Source of the DNA: an uncultured Paracoccaceae bacterium
Lineage (GTDB): Bacteria > Pseudomonadota > Alphaproteobacteria > Rhizobiales > Rhizobiaceae
Assembly (NCBI GenBank): GCA_937873685.1
Contig: CALMYO010000173.1
Span: forward strand, 1 to 48,412
DNA: 48,412 nt
Direction of reading: 5' to 3'
Position 1 is the stretch's first letter. Every line of letters begins with the position of its first letter. Below the pieces are notes generated by a model that was given only the letters and a program-made list of their open reading frames with translations, was not told where the DNA came from and did no database searches. Shown here piece after piece: positions 35,445 through 43,499 of this stretch. A program made the translations under genes and the position numbers.

Positions 35445-37060
35445 TACGCCGCACCCGGGATATAGGCGAAGCGTGAAAAATCGGCTGCGCGGGCCGCGCC
35501 CGAGGTGTCAAAGGCGAACATGCCGGCAAAGGCGCCGGTGAACGAGCCATGCTCGCCGCGGCCGCCCTCGTCGGAAATCACGCTGGCGTCGAGCTCCGGG
35601 CCGACCGGTCGCCAGGCATCGCCGCCGACCCGGTACTGGAACCGGATCGCCCCCAGATCGATGTCCATGGCAAGCCCGATCGGCCCGTTGCCCGGGAGGA
35701 CCACGGGATCGGCAAGCGGATAGATCACCCGCCCGTTCGGCCAGTCGCCGGGACAGGACAGGATCGTCAGCACCCGGCCGAGCGTTTCGTGATGCGTCAC
35801 GGCAAGGGCATGGAACTTGTGGCGGTTGTAGTAGTGCGTCAGCCCGGCTGCCTGCTGGAAGGTGTCGGGGTTGAAGTCGAGCTCCGTCTCGGCGCGGAAG
35901 CTGAAATGCTCCTGGCGGCGCGCCACCAGCGCCTGCTCGTACCACGAGCCGATGGATTCGCGCGCGATCAGCCTCAGCGCCTTGCCGGTGAGCGTGAAGA
36001 TGCGCTCCGGAACCGGTGTGCGCAGCCACTGGAACTCCGGCGGCAGAACTGTTTCGCCGGCAAAGTTTCGTTCGACCGGCAGGAGCGAGGCGTCCGTCTT
36101 CGCCTTTCCGTCCGGAGCAACGACATCGACCGAAGGCACAGGGCCGCCATCGGCGAGGTAAAGCCAGCCATCGTCGCGCCACACACATTTCTGGATCGCG
36201 GTTTCGCGGCCGAGCGGAGAGCGGCGCATTCCAGGCAATGGTCGCGAGCACAGGTGCGTGTGATAGACCTGCCCGTCCGGCGTCTCGACGATCTGGCCAT
36301 GGCCGGCGCGCGGCAACACGGCGCCCGGCGCATCCTTCGAGGTGATCGGATGGATTTGCGGATGCAATTCGTACGGCCCGTCGATGCTGCGGGAGCGCGC
36401 CATCGTCACCGCATGATCGTAGCCGGTGCCACCCTCGGCGGTGGTCATGTAGTACCAGCCGTCGCGCTTGAAGAGATGCGGCCCTTCGACCAGCCCATGC
36501 GGGCTGCCGGTGAACACGTTCCATGCCGGGCCAACCAGTTTGCCGGCTTCATGATCCCATTGCTGCAGCAGGATGCCGGCAAAGGCCGGGTGCTTGGGCT
36601 GGCCGCCGATCGACTCGGTGCGATGGTTCCAAAGCATGTTGAGGAACCATTTGCGTCCATCATCGTCGTGGAACAGCGACGGATCGAAGCCCGACGAATT
36701 CACGTAGACAGGGTCGGACCACGGCCCCTCGATTACTGGAGCGGTGACGATGTAGTTGTGTGCGTCCTTGAAATTGCCGTCGAGCCGCTTCACGTCGGTA
36801 TAGACGAGCCAGAACTTGTCGTCGGCAAAGGAAAGGCACGGCGCCCAGATACCGCAGGAATCGGGATTGCCGCGCATGTCGAGCTGGCTGGCGCGCGTCA
36901 GCGGGCGCGTCACCAGCGTCCAGTTCGCCAGATCGCGCGAATGGTGGATCTGCACGCCCGGATACCACTCGAAGGTGGAGGTGGCGATGTAGTAGTCATC
37001 CCCGACCCGGCAGATCGAGGGATCGGGATTGAAACCGGGAAGAATCGGGTTGCGGATCAT
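35444..37060 (-). CDS. xynB: Glycoside hydrolase family 43 beta-xylosidase-like protein
   Basis: The protein has 538 residues, typical of two-domain GH43 beta-xylosidases. The five-bladed catalytic propeller has NPILPGFNPDPSI with base Asp13, SSGFDPSLFHDDDG with Asp126 and VEGPHLFKRDGWYYM with acid Glu192, the spacing seen in known xylosidases. A C-terminal beta-sandwich domain (about 340-538) narrows the active site. No signal peptide is seen, so it hydrolyses imported oligosaccharides in the cytoplasm, releasing xylose or arabinose from non-reducing ends. It is one base from the GFA-type gene and overlaps the propeller gene. The symbol xynB is used in the broad sense. Confidence 0.9.
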   Translation of the reverse strand: MIRNPILPGFNPDPSICRVGDDYYIATSTFEWYPGVQIHHSRDLANWTLVTRPLTRASQLDMRGNPDSCGIWAPCLSFADDKFWLVYTDVKRLDGNFKDAHNYIVTAPVIEGPWSDPVYVNSSGFDPSLFHDDDGRKWFLNMLWNHRTESIGGQPKHPAFAGILLQQWDHEAGKLVGPAWNVFTGSPHGLVEGPHLFKRDGWYYMTTAEGGTGYDHAVTMARSRSIDGPYELHPQIHPITSKDAPGAVLPRAGHGQIVETPDGQVYHTHLCSRPLPGMRRSPLGRETAIQKCVWRDDGWLYLADGGPVPSVDVVAPDGKAKTDASLLPVERNFAGETVLPPEFQWLRTPVPERIFTLTGKALRLIARESIGSWYEQALVARRQEHFSFRAETELDFNPDTFQQAAGLTHYYNRHKFHALAVTHHETLGRVLTILSCPGDWPNGRVIYPLADPVVLPGNGPIGLAMDIDLGAIRFQYRVGGDAWRPVGPELDASVISDEGGRGEHGSFTGAFAGMFAFDTSGAARAADFSRFAYIPGAA

Positions 37061-37061
37061 C

Positions 37062-37481
37062 TCAGGGCGCTGCTCCCTCCTGCGACGCCAGCCCGGCGCC
37101 GGATGTGTCCCAAACGGGGCGATGGCGCACGAACTGCGCCTTTGTCAGCCTCGCCAATGAAGGATCGTCGAGGCTTCCCGCGTAGATCGTCACCAGTTCC
37201 GGCGCCGCCTCCGGCGTACCGAACAACAATGCGCCGCAGTTTGCGCATCTGTTCCTGATGGCGCGCATGCCACTTCCACCACGGGAAATGGCCTGGACGA
37301 TCGGTCCGGATGCCTCGAACCGGTCCCTTGCGACGCCGACGATAGGCACATGCGTCGCGCCGGACGCCCGTTGGCAATCGACGCAATAGCACAGCAGTCC
37401 GAACAAGGCCGGACCCTGCGCACGGTAGCGCACATCGCCACAGGCGCACCCTCCGGTGAAGTCGCCCGTTGCCGCGCTCAT
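37062..37481 (-). CDS. GFA (CENP-V/GFA domain) family zinc protein
   Basis: The protein has 139 residues from the ATG at 37481, which overlaps the aldo/keto reductase stop. All family zinc cysteines are present: GGCACGDVRY (Cys12, Cys14), CYCVDC (31, 33, 36) and RCANCG (79, 82). Members are named after glutathione-dependent formaldehyde-activating enzyme, though most have no proven activity. A role in detoxifying an aldehyde or holding zinc is a guess. Its place in the sugar operon is firm, with ATGA overlap upstream and one base to GH43 downstream. Confidence 0.85.
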   Translation of the reverse strand: MSAATGDFTGGCACGDVRYRAQGPALFGLLCYCVDCQRASGATHVPIVGVARDRFEASGPIVQAISRGGSGMRAIRNRCANCGALLFGTPEAAPELVTIYAGSLDDPSLARLTKAQFVRHRPVWDTSGAGLASQEGAAP

Positions 37482-38521
37482 TTCCGTGGCGGCCCCTTGC
37501 GCTCGGCCGAAGCCGCCCAGATGTTGATGTCGGCTTCGCGGGCATGCTCCTCGATGGCGGCCAGCTCGGATTTCGTGAATTGGAGGTTTGAAAGCACGCC
37601 GACGCAATCCTCCACCTGCTCCGGCCGGCTGGCGCCGATCAAGGCCGAGGTGACGCGGCCATGGCGCAGCACCCAGGCGAGCGCCATCTGCGCCAGCGAC
37701 TGGCCCCTTGCGGTAGCGATATCGTTCAAAGCGCGGATGTGGCCAAGGTTCTTGTCGGTCAGGAATTCGGAGCGCAGCGACTTGCCCTTCGAGGCGCGGC
37801 TGCCTTCCGGAATGCCGGCAAGGTATTTGTCGGTCAGCATGCCTTGCGCCAGCGGCGAGAAGGCGATCGAGCCGACGCCGAGTTCATCAAGGGCATCGAG
37901 CAGGCCGTCCTCCTCAACCCAGCGGTTGATCATCGAATAGCTCGGCTGGTGGATCAGGCAGGGTGTGCCGAGATCCTTCAGGATCGCGACAGCCTCGCGC
38001 GTACGCTGTGCGTTGTAGGAGGAGATGCCGACGTAGAGCGCGCGGCCGGAGCGCACGATCGTGTCCAGCGCGCCCATGGTTTCTTCCAGCGGCGTGTCGG
38101 GATCGAAGCGGTGCGAGTAGAAGATGTCGACATAGTCGAGCCCGAGCCGCTTCAAGCTCTGGTCGCAGGAGGCGATCAGGTACTTGCGGCTGCCCCACTC
38201 GCCATAGGGGCCGGGCCACATGCCGTAGCCCGCCTTGGACGAGACAATCAGCTGGTCGCGCAGCCCGGCGAAATCCGTGCGCAGGATTTCGCCGAACGCC
38301 GTCTCGGCGCTGCCGGGCGGCGGGCCGTAGTTGTTGGCGAGGTCAAAATGGGTGATGCCGAGATCGAGCGCGCGACGGCAGATCGCGCGCTTCATGTCCA
38401 TGCGGGCATCCTCGCCGAAATTGTGCCACAGGCCGAGCGATATCGCCGGCAGCTTGAGGCCGGAACGGCCGCAGCGGCGGTACTGCATGGCGTCGTGGCG
38501 GTTTTCGGCGGGTTTCCACAT
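37478..38521 (-). CDS. Aldo/keto reductase, YghZ/L-glyceraldehyde 3-phosphate reductase-like
   Basis: The protein has 347 residues with a (beta/alpha)8 barrel using NADPH. The tetrad is visible as Asp60 (THFDLANNYGPPPGSAE), Tyr65, Lys96 (VSSKAGYGMWPGPYGEWGSRKY) and His137 (YSHRFDPDTP). The GPPPGSAE and WPGPYG-WGSRKY segments are typical of the AKR14/YghZ group, which reduces L-glyceraldehyde 3-phosphate and other aldehydes. The start at 38521 is seven bases from the previous stop; MQYRRCGRSGL at 38488 is an alternative that matches relatives better. In this operon it may reduce a sugar-derived aldehyde. Confidence 0.88.
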   Translation of the reverse strand: MWKPAENRHDAMQYRRCGRSGLKLPAISLGLWHNFGEDARMDMKRAICRRALDLGITHFDLANNYGPPPGSAETAFGEILRTDFAGLRDQLIVSSKAGYGMWPGPYGEWGSRKYLIASCDQSLKRLGLDYVDIFYSHRFDPDTPLEETMGALDTIVRSGRALYVGISSYNAQRTREAVAILKDLGTPCLIHQPSYSMINRWVEEDGLLDALDELGVGSIAFSPLAQGMLTDKYLAGIPEGSRASKGKSLRSEFLTDKNLGHIRALNDIATARGQSLAQMALAWVLRHGRVTSALIGASRPEQVEDCVGVLSNLQFTKSELAAIEEHAREADINIWAASAERKGPPRK

Positions 38522-38527
38522 GGCAGC

Positions 38528-39712
38528 TCAGTCCTTCTTCTTTTTCTTCTTCTTGTCCTTCGACCCGTCATCCTTGCGTTTGGCGAGCAGCGCTCCGGCT
38601 TCTTTCGGCGACAGTGCAGCCGGCCGTTCGCAAGTCGTAGAGGTCTTCACCCAGCTGCCCTTCTCGCCGGCGGTCAGGATCGCGGTCATCACATCGACTG
38701 CGTGCAGCGCCATCTCCATCGAGCAGCGATGCGGCCGGCCTTCCAGGATCGCGATCGCCATGTCCGACAGACCGGCGGCGCGGTAGTTCGCGACCGGACC
38801 CATGTGGCTGTCCTGGTTCGGCACGCCGAATGGATGCTCCCACTTCGGCAGCTTCTTCACCGGAGCGGCGCCGCGCGTCATGCGCACCTCGCCACCGAAG
38901 AAATTCGGATCCGGCACATGCAGCGTGCCGGCTTCGCCGTAGAGCTCCATGTTGGAATGGCCGTGCTGCCACACATCCCAGCTGGTGATGATGGTGATCG
39001 CCGCCCCGCTCTCGAACTCCGCCAGCGCCTGGATGGTCGTCGGCGTTTCCACGGTGATCTTCTCGCCGGCGCGCGGCTGCGAAGAGATCGTCCGCTCCGC
39101 CGCCGGCGTGGTGTTGAGCGCCGCGACCCGCTTCACCGGTCCGAGCAGCTGGATCAGGTTGGTAACGTAGTACGGTCCGAGATCGAGCATCGGCCCGGCG
39201 CCCGGCTTGAAGAAGAAATCCGGGTTCGGATGCCAGTGCTCCATGCCGTGGCTCATCACCATCGCCGTGCCCGAGGTGATCTTTCCGACTGCACCGTCAT
39301 CGATAAGGTGACGGGCCAACTGGTGCGCCCCGCCCATGAACGTGTCCGGGGCCGAGCCGACGCGAACGCCCTTCTTTGCCGCCGCCTTGGCCAGTGCCTT
39401 GCCTTCGGCGACCGAAAGCACGAACGGCTTTTCCGAGTAGACGTGCTTGCCGGCCTCGGCGGCCTTCATCGACACATCGAAATGTGCCGAGGGAATCGTC
39501 AGGTTGACGACGATGTCGACATCGTCGGCCTTCAGGAGGTCGTCGACGCTCATGGCGCGCAGGCCGAACTCCTTTGCCCGCGCCTCGGCGGCCGCCGGCA
39601 TCGCATCGGCGCAGGCGCGCACCTCGATTCCCTTGAAAAGCGGCGCAAGCCGCATGTAGGCCGCGGAAATGTTGCCGCAGCCGATGATCCCGACACCCAG
39701 TGTCTTCGCCAT
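38528..39712 (-). CDS. Gfo/Idh/MocA family oxidoreductase (copy 2) with a lysine-rich tail
   Basis: The protein has 394 residues. Rossmann motif GVGIIGCGNIS (6-16), catalytic-lysine motif SEKP (93-96) and GPMLDLGPYYVTNL with Asp177 and Tyr181 in place of the His found in copy 1. That difference suggests a separate substrate or chemistry. The last 17 residues read KRKDDGSKDKKKKKKKD, an unusual basic tail that may bind RNA, DNA or a partner, or be a neutral low-complexity end. It lies 15 bases after the isomerase-like gene upstream and six before the aldo/keto reductase. Confidence 0.87.
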   Translation of the reverse strand: MAKTLGVGIIGCGNISAAYMRLAPLFKGIEVRACADAMPAAAEARAKEFGLRAMSVDDLLKADDVDIVVNLTIPSAHFDVSMKAAEAGKHVYSEKPFVLSVAEGKALAKAAAKKGVRVGSAPDTFMGGAHQLARHLIDDGAVGKITSGTAMVMSHGMEHWHPNPDFFFKPGAGPMLDLGPYYVTNLIQLLGPVKRVAALNTTPAAERTISSQPRAGEKITVETPTTIQALAEFESGAAITIITSWDVWQHGHSNMELYGEAGTLHVPDPNFFGGEVRMTRGAAPVKKLPKWEHPFGVPNQDSHMGPVANYRAAGLSDMAIAILEGRPHRCSMEMALHAVDVMTAILTAGEKGSWVKTSTTCERPAALSPKEAGALLAKRKDDGSKDKKKKKKKD

Positions 39713-39727
39713 TTCAGTCTCCGATGG

Positions 39728-40483
39728 TCAGTAGGAGCGGACGGATTCGATAGAGCGCGCCGCGAAACGCTTCATGTCGCTCGGCTTGTCGTGCTCGAGC
39801 ACGAAATATTGGGCTTTCGTCTTGGCGCGCGCGGCCGCGATCAGGCCCTTCCAGTCCATCACGCCGTGGCCCACATCGGCCCAACCGTCCTCGTCGGCGT
39901 TCTGGCCTTCCGGCGCGATGTCCTTGACATGGACCGAGGTGATGCGCTCGCCATGCCGGTCGATCCATGCGAGCGGATCGGCGTTGCCGCGCACCACCCA
40001 GGCGACGTCGATCTCCCATTCGATCGACGGGGCGTGTTCGAGCAGCAGCGCCATCGGCGTCTCGCCGCCGGTGCAGGGCATGAATTCCCAATGGTGGTTG
40101 TGCCAGCCGAAGCGCAAGCCGGCGTCGCGCACCCGCGCTGCCGCCGTCTCAAGCCGCTTGGCAAGTGCGATCCAGGTCGCCGCATCCTTGCCGCCGCCAC
40201 GCAGGTCATCCTCCGGCGCCGGGCAGTACAGATGCTTCATGCCGAGCGCCCTTGCGGTCGCAAGCGTCTTGTCGATACCGTCCTCGAAACTGCCGATCGG
40301 GAAGAAATGCCCCGTCGGCATGGTCATGCCGTGCTTGTCGAGCAGGGCGCGGAACGCCGCCGGATCGGCGTAATTGCCGCCAAATCCCTCGACCTGTGTG
40401 TAGCCGAGGCCGGCAAGCGTGGCGATCACGTCATCCCAGGGCTGGAACTCGCGCGCGCTGTAGAGCTGGAAGGAAAGGTCCAT
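39728..40483 (-). CDS. Sugar phosphate isomerase/epimerase-like TIM-barrel protein (copy 2)
   Basis: The protein has 251 residues. It starts MDLSFQLYSAREFQPWDDVIATLAGLGYTQVEGFGG, a common opening of the family. Metal-site segments are WHNHHWEF (His and Glu), WEIDVAWV (Asp), SVHVKDIAPEG (His, Asp) and FVLEHDKPSD (Glu). It is a compact single barrel. It directly precedes oxidoreductase copy 2, repeating the arrangement at 32266-34593. The reaction is unknown: isomerisation, epimerisation or beta-elimination/hydration of a keto-sugar are all possible. It lies 36 bases after the ATPase gene. Confidence 0.85.
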   Translation of the reverse strand: MDLSFQLYSAREFQPWDDVIATLAGLGYTQVEGFGGNYADPAAFRALLDKHGMTMPTGHFFPIGSFEDGIDKTLATARALGMKHLYCPAPEDDLRGGGKDAATWIALAKRLETAAARVRDAGLRFGWHNHHWEFMPCTGGETPMALLLEHAPSIEWEIDVAWVVRGNADPLAWIDRHGERITSVHVKDIAPEGQNADEDGWADVGHGVMDWKGLIAAARAKTKAQYFVLEHDKPSDMKRFAARSIESVRSY

Positions 40484-40519
40484 GGTTTTCTCCTCGTCCG
40501 GCGCCCGATGCGCCGGTCT

Positions 40520-41608
40520 TCAAAGCCTGAGTTCGGATTTGGCGTCGAACAGCGAAGCGCGCGCCGGATCGAAGCCGATCTCGATTGTGTCGCCCTTGCG
40601 CAGCGCCGTCTGCCCGTCGACGCGGAAGCGGAATTCCATGCCGCCAAGCCGCGACCAGACCTGCGTGTCCGCGCCCATCGGCTCGACGACCTCGACGGTC
40701 GCTTCCTTGCGGAAGGGCTGCGAGGCGGCGAATTCCCCCGCCATCACGTGTTCCGGCCGCACGCCGAGCGTCGCAGCGCCGGATTTCGCGGCGCCATCGG
40801 CGAACTCGTAGCGCGTCATCGGTATTACCAGATCGCCGGCGCGGAACGCCGGCGCCGCGCCGGCCTCGATTGCGCCATCGAGAAAGTTGATCGACGGCGA
40901 ACCGATGAAGCCGGCCACGTACTTGTTCACCGGCTTGTTGTAGATGGTGTGCGGATCGGCCAGTTGCTGGATAGAGCCGCCGCGCATGATGGCGATACGA
41001 TCGGCCAGCGTCATCGCCTCGATCTGGTCGTGCGTGACGTAGATCATGGTCGTGTCTTCAAGCTGCTGGTGCAGGCGCTTGATTTCGACACGCAGTTCGG
41101 CGCGAAGCTTGGCGTCGAGGTTCGACAGCGGTTCGTCGAACAGGAAGACGTCGACATCGCGCACCAGCGCCCGGCCGATCGCGACGCGCTGGCGCTGGCC
41201 GCCGGAAAGCTGCGCCGGCTTGCGATCGAGCAGCGGTTCGATATGCAGGATGCCGGCGGCGCGGTTGATGCGCCGCTCGATCTCGTCGGCCGGCACGCGG
41301 GCGTTCTTCAGGCCGAAGGACAGGTTGCCGCGCACGTTCATCTGCGGATACAGCGCATAGGACTGGAACACCATGCCGATGCCGCGATCCTTCGGCTCCA
41401 GCCAGGTGACGTTGCGGTCCTTGATGAAGATCTGGCCGCCGGTCACGTCGAGCAAACCGGCGATGCAGTTGAGCAGGGTCGACTTGCCGCACCCCGACGA
41501 GCCCAACAGCACCAGGAACTCGCCCTTCTCGATGTCGAGGTCGAGGTTCTTCAGAACCGCGACGTCGCCGAAGTTGAGGACGAGATTGCGCACCGATACG
41601 CTTGCCAT
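40520..41608 (-). CDS. Sugar ABC transporter ATP-binding protein (MalK/UgpC/MsmK type)
   Basis: The protein has 362 residues. Walker A GSSGCGKST (36-44), Q-loop VFQSYALYPQM, signature LSGGQ (134-138), Walker B FLFDEP and switch YVTHDQ are intact. The C-terminal regulatory domain begins at about 235 (FIGSPSINFLDGAI). It energises the two permeases encoded just upstream (three-base gap). This is a second member of the family in the window; ugpC at 12500 is a paralogue and belongs to another operon. Confidence 0.92.
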   Translation of the reverse strand: MASVSVRNLVLNFGDVAVLKNLDLDIEKGEFLVLLGSSGCGKSTLLNCIAGLLDVTGGQIFIKDRNVTWLEPKDRGIGMVFQSYALYPQMNVRGNLSFGLKNARVPADEIERRINRAAGILHIEPLLDRKPAQLSGGQRQRVAIGRALVRDVDVFLFDEPLSNLDAKLRAELRVEIKRLHQQLEDTTMIYVTHDQIEAMTLADRIAIMRGGSIQQLADPHTIYNKPVNKYVAGFIGSPSINFLDGAIEAGAAPAFRAGDLVIPMTRYEFADGAAKSGAATLGVRPEHVMAGEFAASQPFRKEATVEVVEPMGADTQVWSRLGGMEFRFRVDGQTALRKGDTIEIGFDPARASLFDAKSELRL

Positions 41609-41611
41609 GGG

Positions 41612-42532
41612 TCAGCCTTTCACAGCGCCCGCGGCGATGCCGCGCACGAACAGTTTGCCGGAAACGAAGTAGACCACGAGCGGCACGAGGCCGGTCAGGA
41701 TCGTCGCCGCCATGTTGACGTTGTATTCCTTCACGCCCTGCACCGAATTGACGATGTTGTTCAGCTGCACTGTCATCGGATAGAGATCCGGCTTGGTGTA
41801 GACAACGCCGAACAGGAAGTCGTTCCAGATGCCGGTCACCTGCAGGATGATCGCCACAACAAAGATCGGCAGGCTCATCGGCAGCATGATGCGGAAGTAG
41901 ATGCCCCAGAAGCCGGCGCCGTCGACGCGGGCCGCCTTGAACAATTCCTCCGGCAGCGCGGTGAAGTAGTTGCGGAACAGCAGGGTGAGGATCGGCATGC
42001 CGAAGACGGAATGCACCAGCACCAGCCCCCACAGCGTGCCGTACAGCCCGATCTCGCGCAGCATGATGACGATCGGGTAGAGCATCACCTGGTAAGGGAT
42101 GAAGGCGCCGAAGATCAGGATGGTGAAGAACACCTCCGAACCCTTGAAGCGCCAGTTCGCCAGGGCGTAGCCGTTCACCGAGGCAATGGCGATCGACAGG
42201 ATCACCGAGGGAATCGTGATCCGCACCGAGTTCCAGAAGCCGCGGCTGAGTCCGTCGCAGTTGAGGCCGGTGCAGGCCGTAGCCCAGGCCTTGACCCAGG
42301 GCTCGAAGGTGATTTCCACCGGCGGTGAGAAGATGTTGCCAAGCCGGATCTCCGGCATGCCCTTCAGCGACGTCACGATCATCACGTAGAGCGGCAGCAG
42401 GTAGTAGACCGACACGACGAACAGCGTGCCGTAAATCATGATGTTGCGGGCGGAAAACGTCTTGCGCGGCTTCGGACCCGATGGGCCGGGCAACAGGACG
42501 CCGGGAGCGGGGATGCGGACCGGATCAGCCAT
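41612..42532 (-). CDS. Sugar ABC transporter permease (MalG-like)
   Basis: The protein has 306 residues with six membrane helices after a Pro-rich N-terminal tail (about 1-28). The coupling loop is ELFKAARVDGAGFWGIYFRIMLPM. FGMPILTLLFRNYFTALP and VTGIWNDFLFGVVY are typical of the carbohydrate-uptake family 1 inner subunit. It ends KLFVRGIAAGAVKG. Its start overlaps the end of the other permease gene by eight bases. Confidence 0.9.
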   Translation of the reverse strand: MADPVRIPAPGVLLPGPSGPKPRKTFSARNIMIYGTLFVVSVYYLLPLYVMIVTSLKGMPEIRLGNIFSPPVEITFEPWVKAWATACTGLNCDGLSRGFWNSVRITIPSVILSIAIASVNGYALANWRFKGSEVFFTILIFGAFIPYQVMLYPIVIMLREIGLYGTLWGLVLVHSVFGMPILTLLFRNYFTALPEELFKAARVDGAGFWGIYFRIMLPMSLPIFVVAIILQVTGIWNDFLFGVVYTKPDLYPMTVQLNNIVNSVQGVKEYNVNMAATILTGLVPLVVYFVSGKLFVRGIAAGAVKG

Positions 42533-43415
42533 TCTTGCGCCCCCCGTATTCGAGATAGGCCCAGGGAATGAGCACGATCAGGACCGACAGCAGCATCATC
42601 GTCGATGCCGCAAAGCCCTGGCCGAGGTTCTGGCCGAGGAACATGTAGTCGTAGACGTACTTCGCCGGCACTTCCGACGCGTTGCCCGGACCGCCGGAGG
42701 TTTGCGCCACCACAAGATCGTAAAGCTTGACGATGCCGGATGCGATGATCACCAGCGTGGTGATGAAAACCGGCCGCATCATCGGAATGACGATGAACAG
42801 GTATGTCTTCCAGGCCGGGATGCCGTCGACCCGCGCCGCCTTCCAGATGTCCTCGTCGATGCCGCGCAATCCTGCGAGCATGATCGCCATGACGAACCCC
42901 GTGCCCTGCCACAGGCCGGCGATCAGGATGCCGTAGATGACGATGTCGGGATTGTAGAGCGGGTCGAAGCTGAAGTTCGTAAAGCCAAGGCCGCGCACGA
43001 TCGACTGGATGCCGAATTCGGGGTTGAGGATCCACTGCCACACCAGCCCCGTCACGATGAAGGACAAGGCGAACGGGTAGAGCATGATGGTGCGGAACGT
43101 GTCCTCGAAGCGGATCTTCTGGTCCATCAGCGCGGCGAGCACGAACCCGATGACCACGGTGAAGATCAACGACAGAACGCCGTAGATGACGATGTTCTCG
43201 ATCGCCACCAGCCAGCGGCTCGTCGACCACAGGCGTTCATACTGGTCGAGGCCGATGAAATTGGCGCGCGGCAGCAGCTTGGAGTTGGTGAAGGAGAACA
43301 CCACGGTCCAGATCGTCCCGCCGACAAAGACCGCAAGCGCGGTCACGATCATCGGGATCGCCGCGATCTTCGCACTGAGATTGCGAAACAGCCGCACGGG
43401 CGGTCTGGCTTCCAT
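42525..43415 (-). CDS. Sugar ABC transporter permease (MalF-like)
   Basis: The protein has 296 residues with six membrane helices. The first is IAAIPMIVTALAVFVGGTIWTVVFSF. The coupling loop reads DEDIWKAARVDGIPAWKTYLFIVIPMM. FIGLDQYERLWS after the first helix and LVWQWILNPEFGIQ are standard for carbohydrate-uptake permeases. The start at 43415 is 84 bases after the binding-protein stop; a hairpin lies in that gap. Confidence 0.9.
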   Translation of the reverse strand: MEARPPVRLFRNLSAKIAAIPMIVTALAVFVGGTIWTVVFSFTNSKLLPRANFIGLDQYERLWSTSRWLVAIENIVIYGVLSLIFTVVIGFVLAALMDQKIRFEDTFRTIMLYPFALSFIVTGLVWQWILNPEFGIQSIVRGLGFTNFSFDPLYNPDIVIYGILIAGLWQGTGFVMAIMLAGLRGIDEDIWKAARVDGIPAWKTYLFIVIPMMRPVFITTLVIIASGIVKLYDLVVAQTSGGPGNASEVPAKYVYDYMFLGQNLGQGFAASTMMLLSVLIVLIPWAYLEYGGRKNG

Positions 43416-43454
43416 GAAACCCTCCCCGTATCGCTAGACGGAAGATGAAGAAGG

Positions 43455-43484
43455 CGGGGTCGCCCGTGCAATCAGGCGACCCCG
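43455..43484 (-). other. Intercistronic hairpin after the sugar-binding protein gene
   Basis: CGGGGTCGCC (43455-43464) and GGCGACCCCG (43475-43484) pair perfectly with a ten-base loop. The transcript continues CCTTCTTC rather than a U-run, so it is probably a stability or attenuation element favouring the binding protein over the permeases. The same design is seen between ugpB and ugpA. Confidence 0.65.
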
Positions 43485-43499
43485 TATTTCATGAAACGA

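Noticed and set aside
37661..42328. A very long open frame on the plus strand, about 1555 codons, opposite the sugar operon
   Set aside because: It is antisense to six clearly recognised genes with intact motifs. Long stop-free antisense frames are expected at this GC content, and its translation is rich in Arg, His and Asp with no family pattern.
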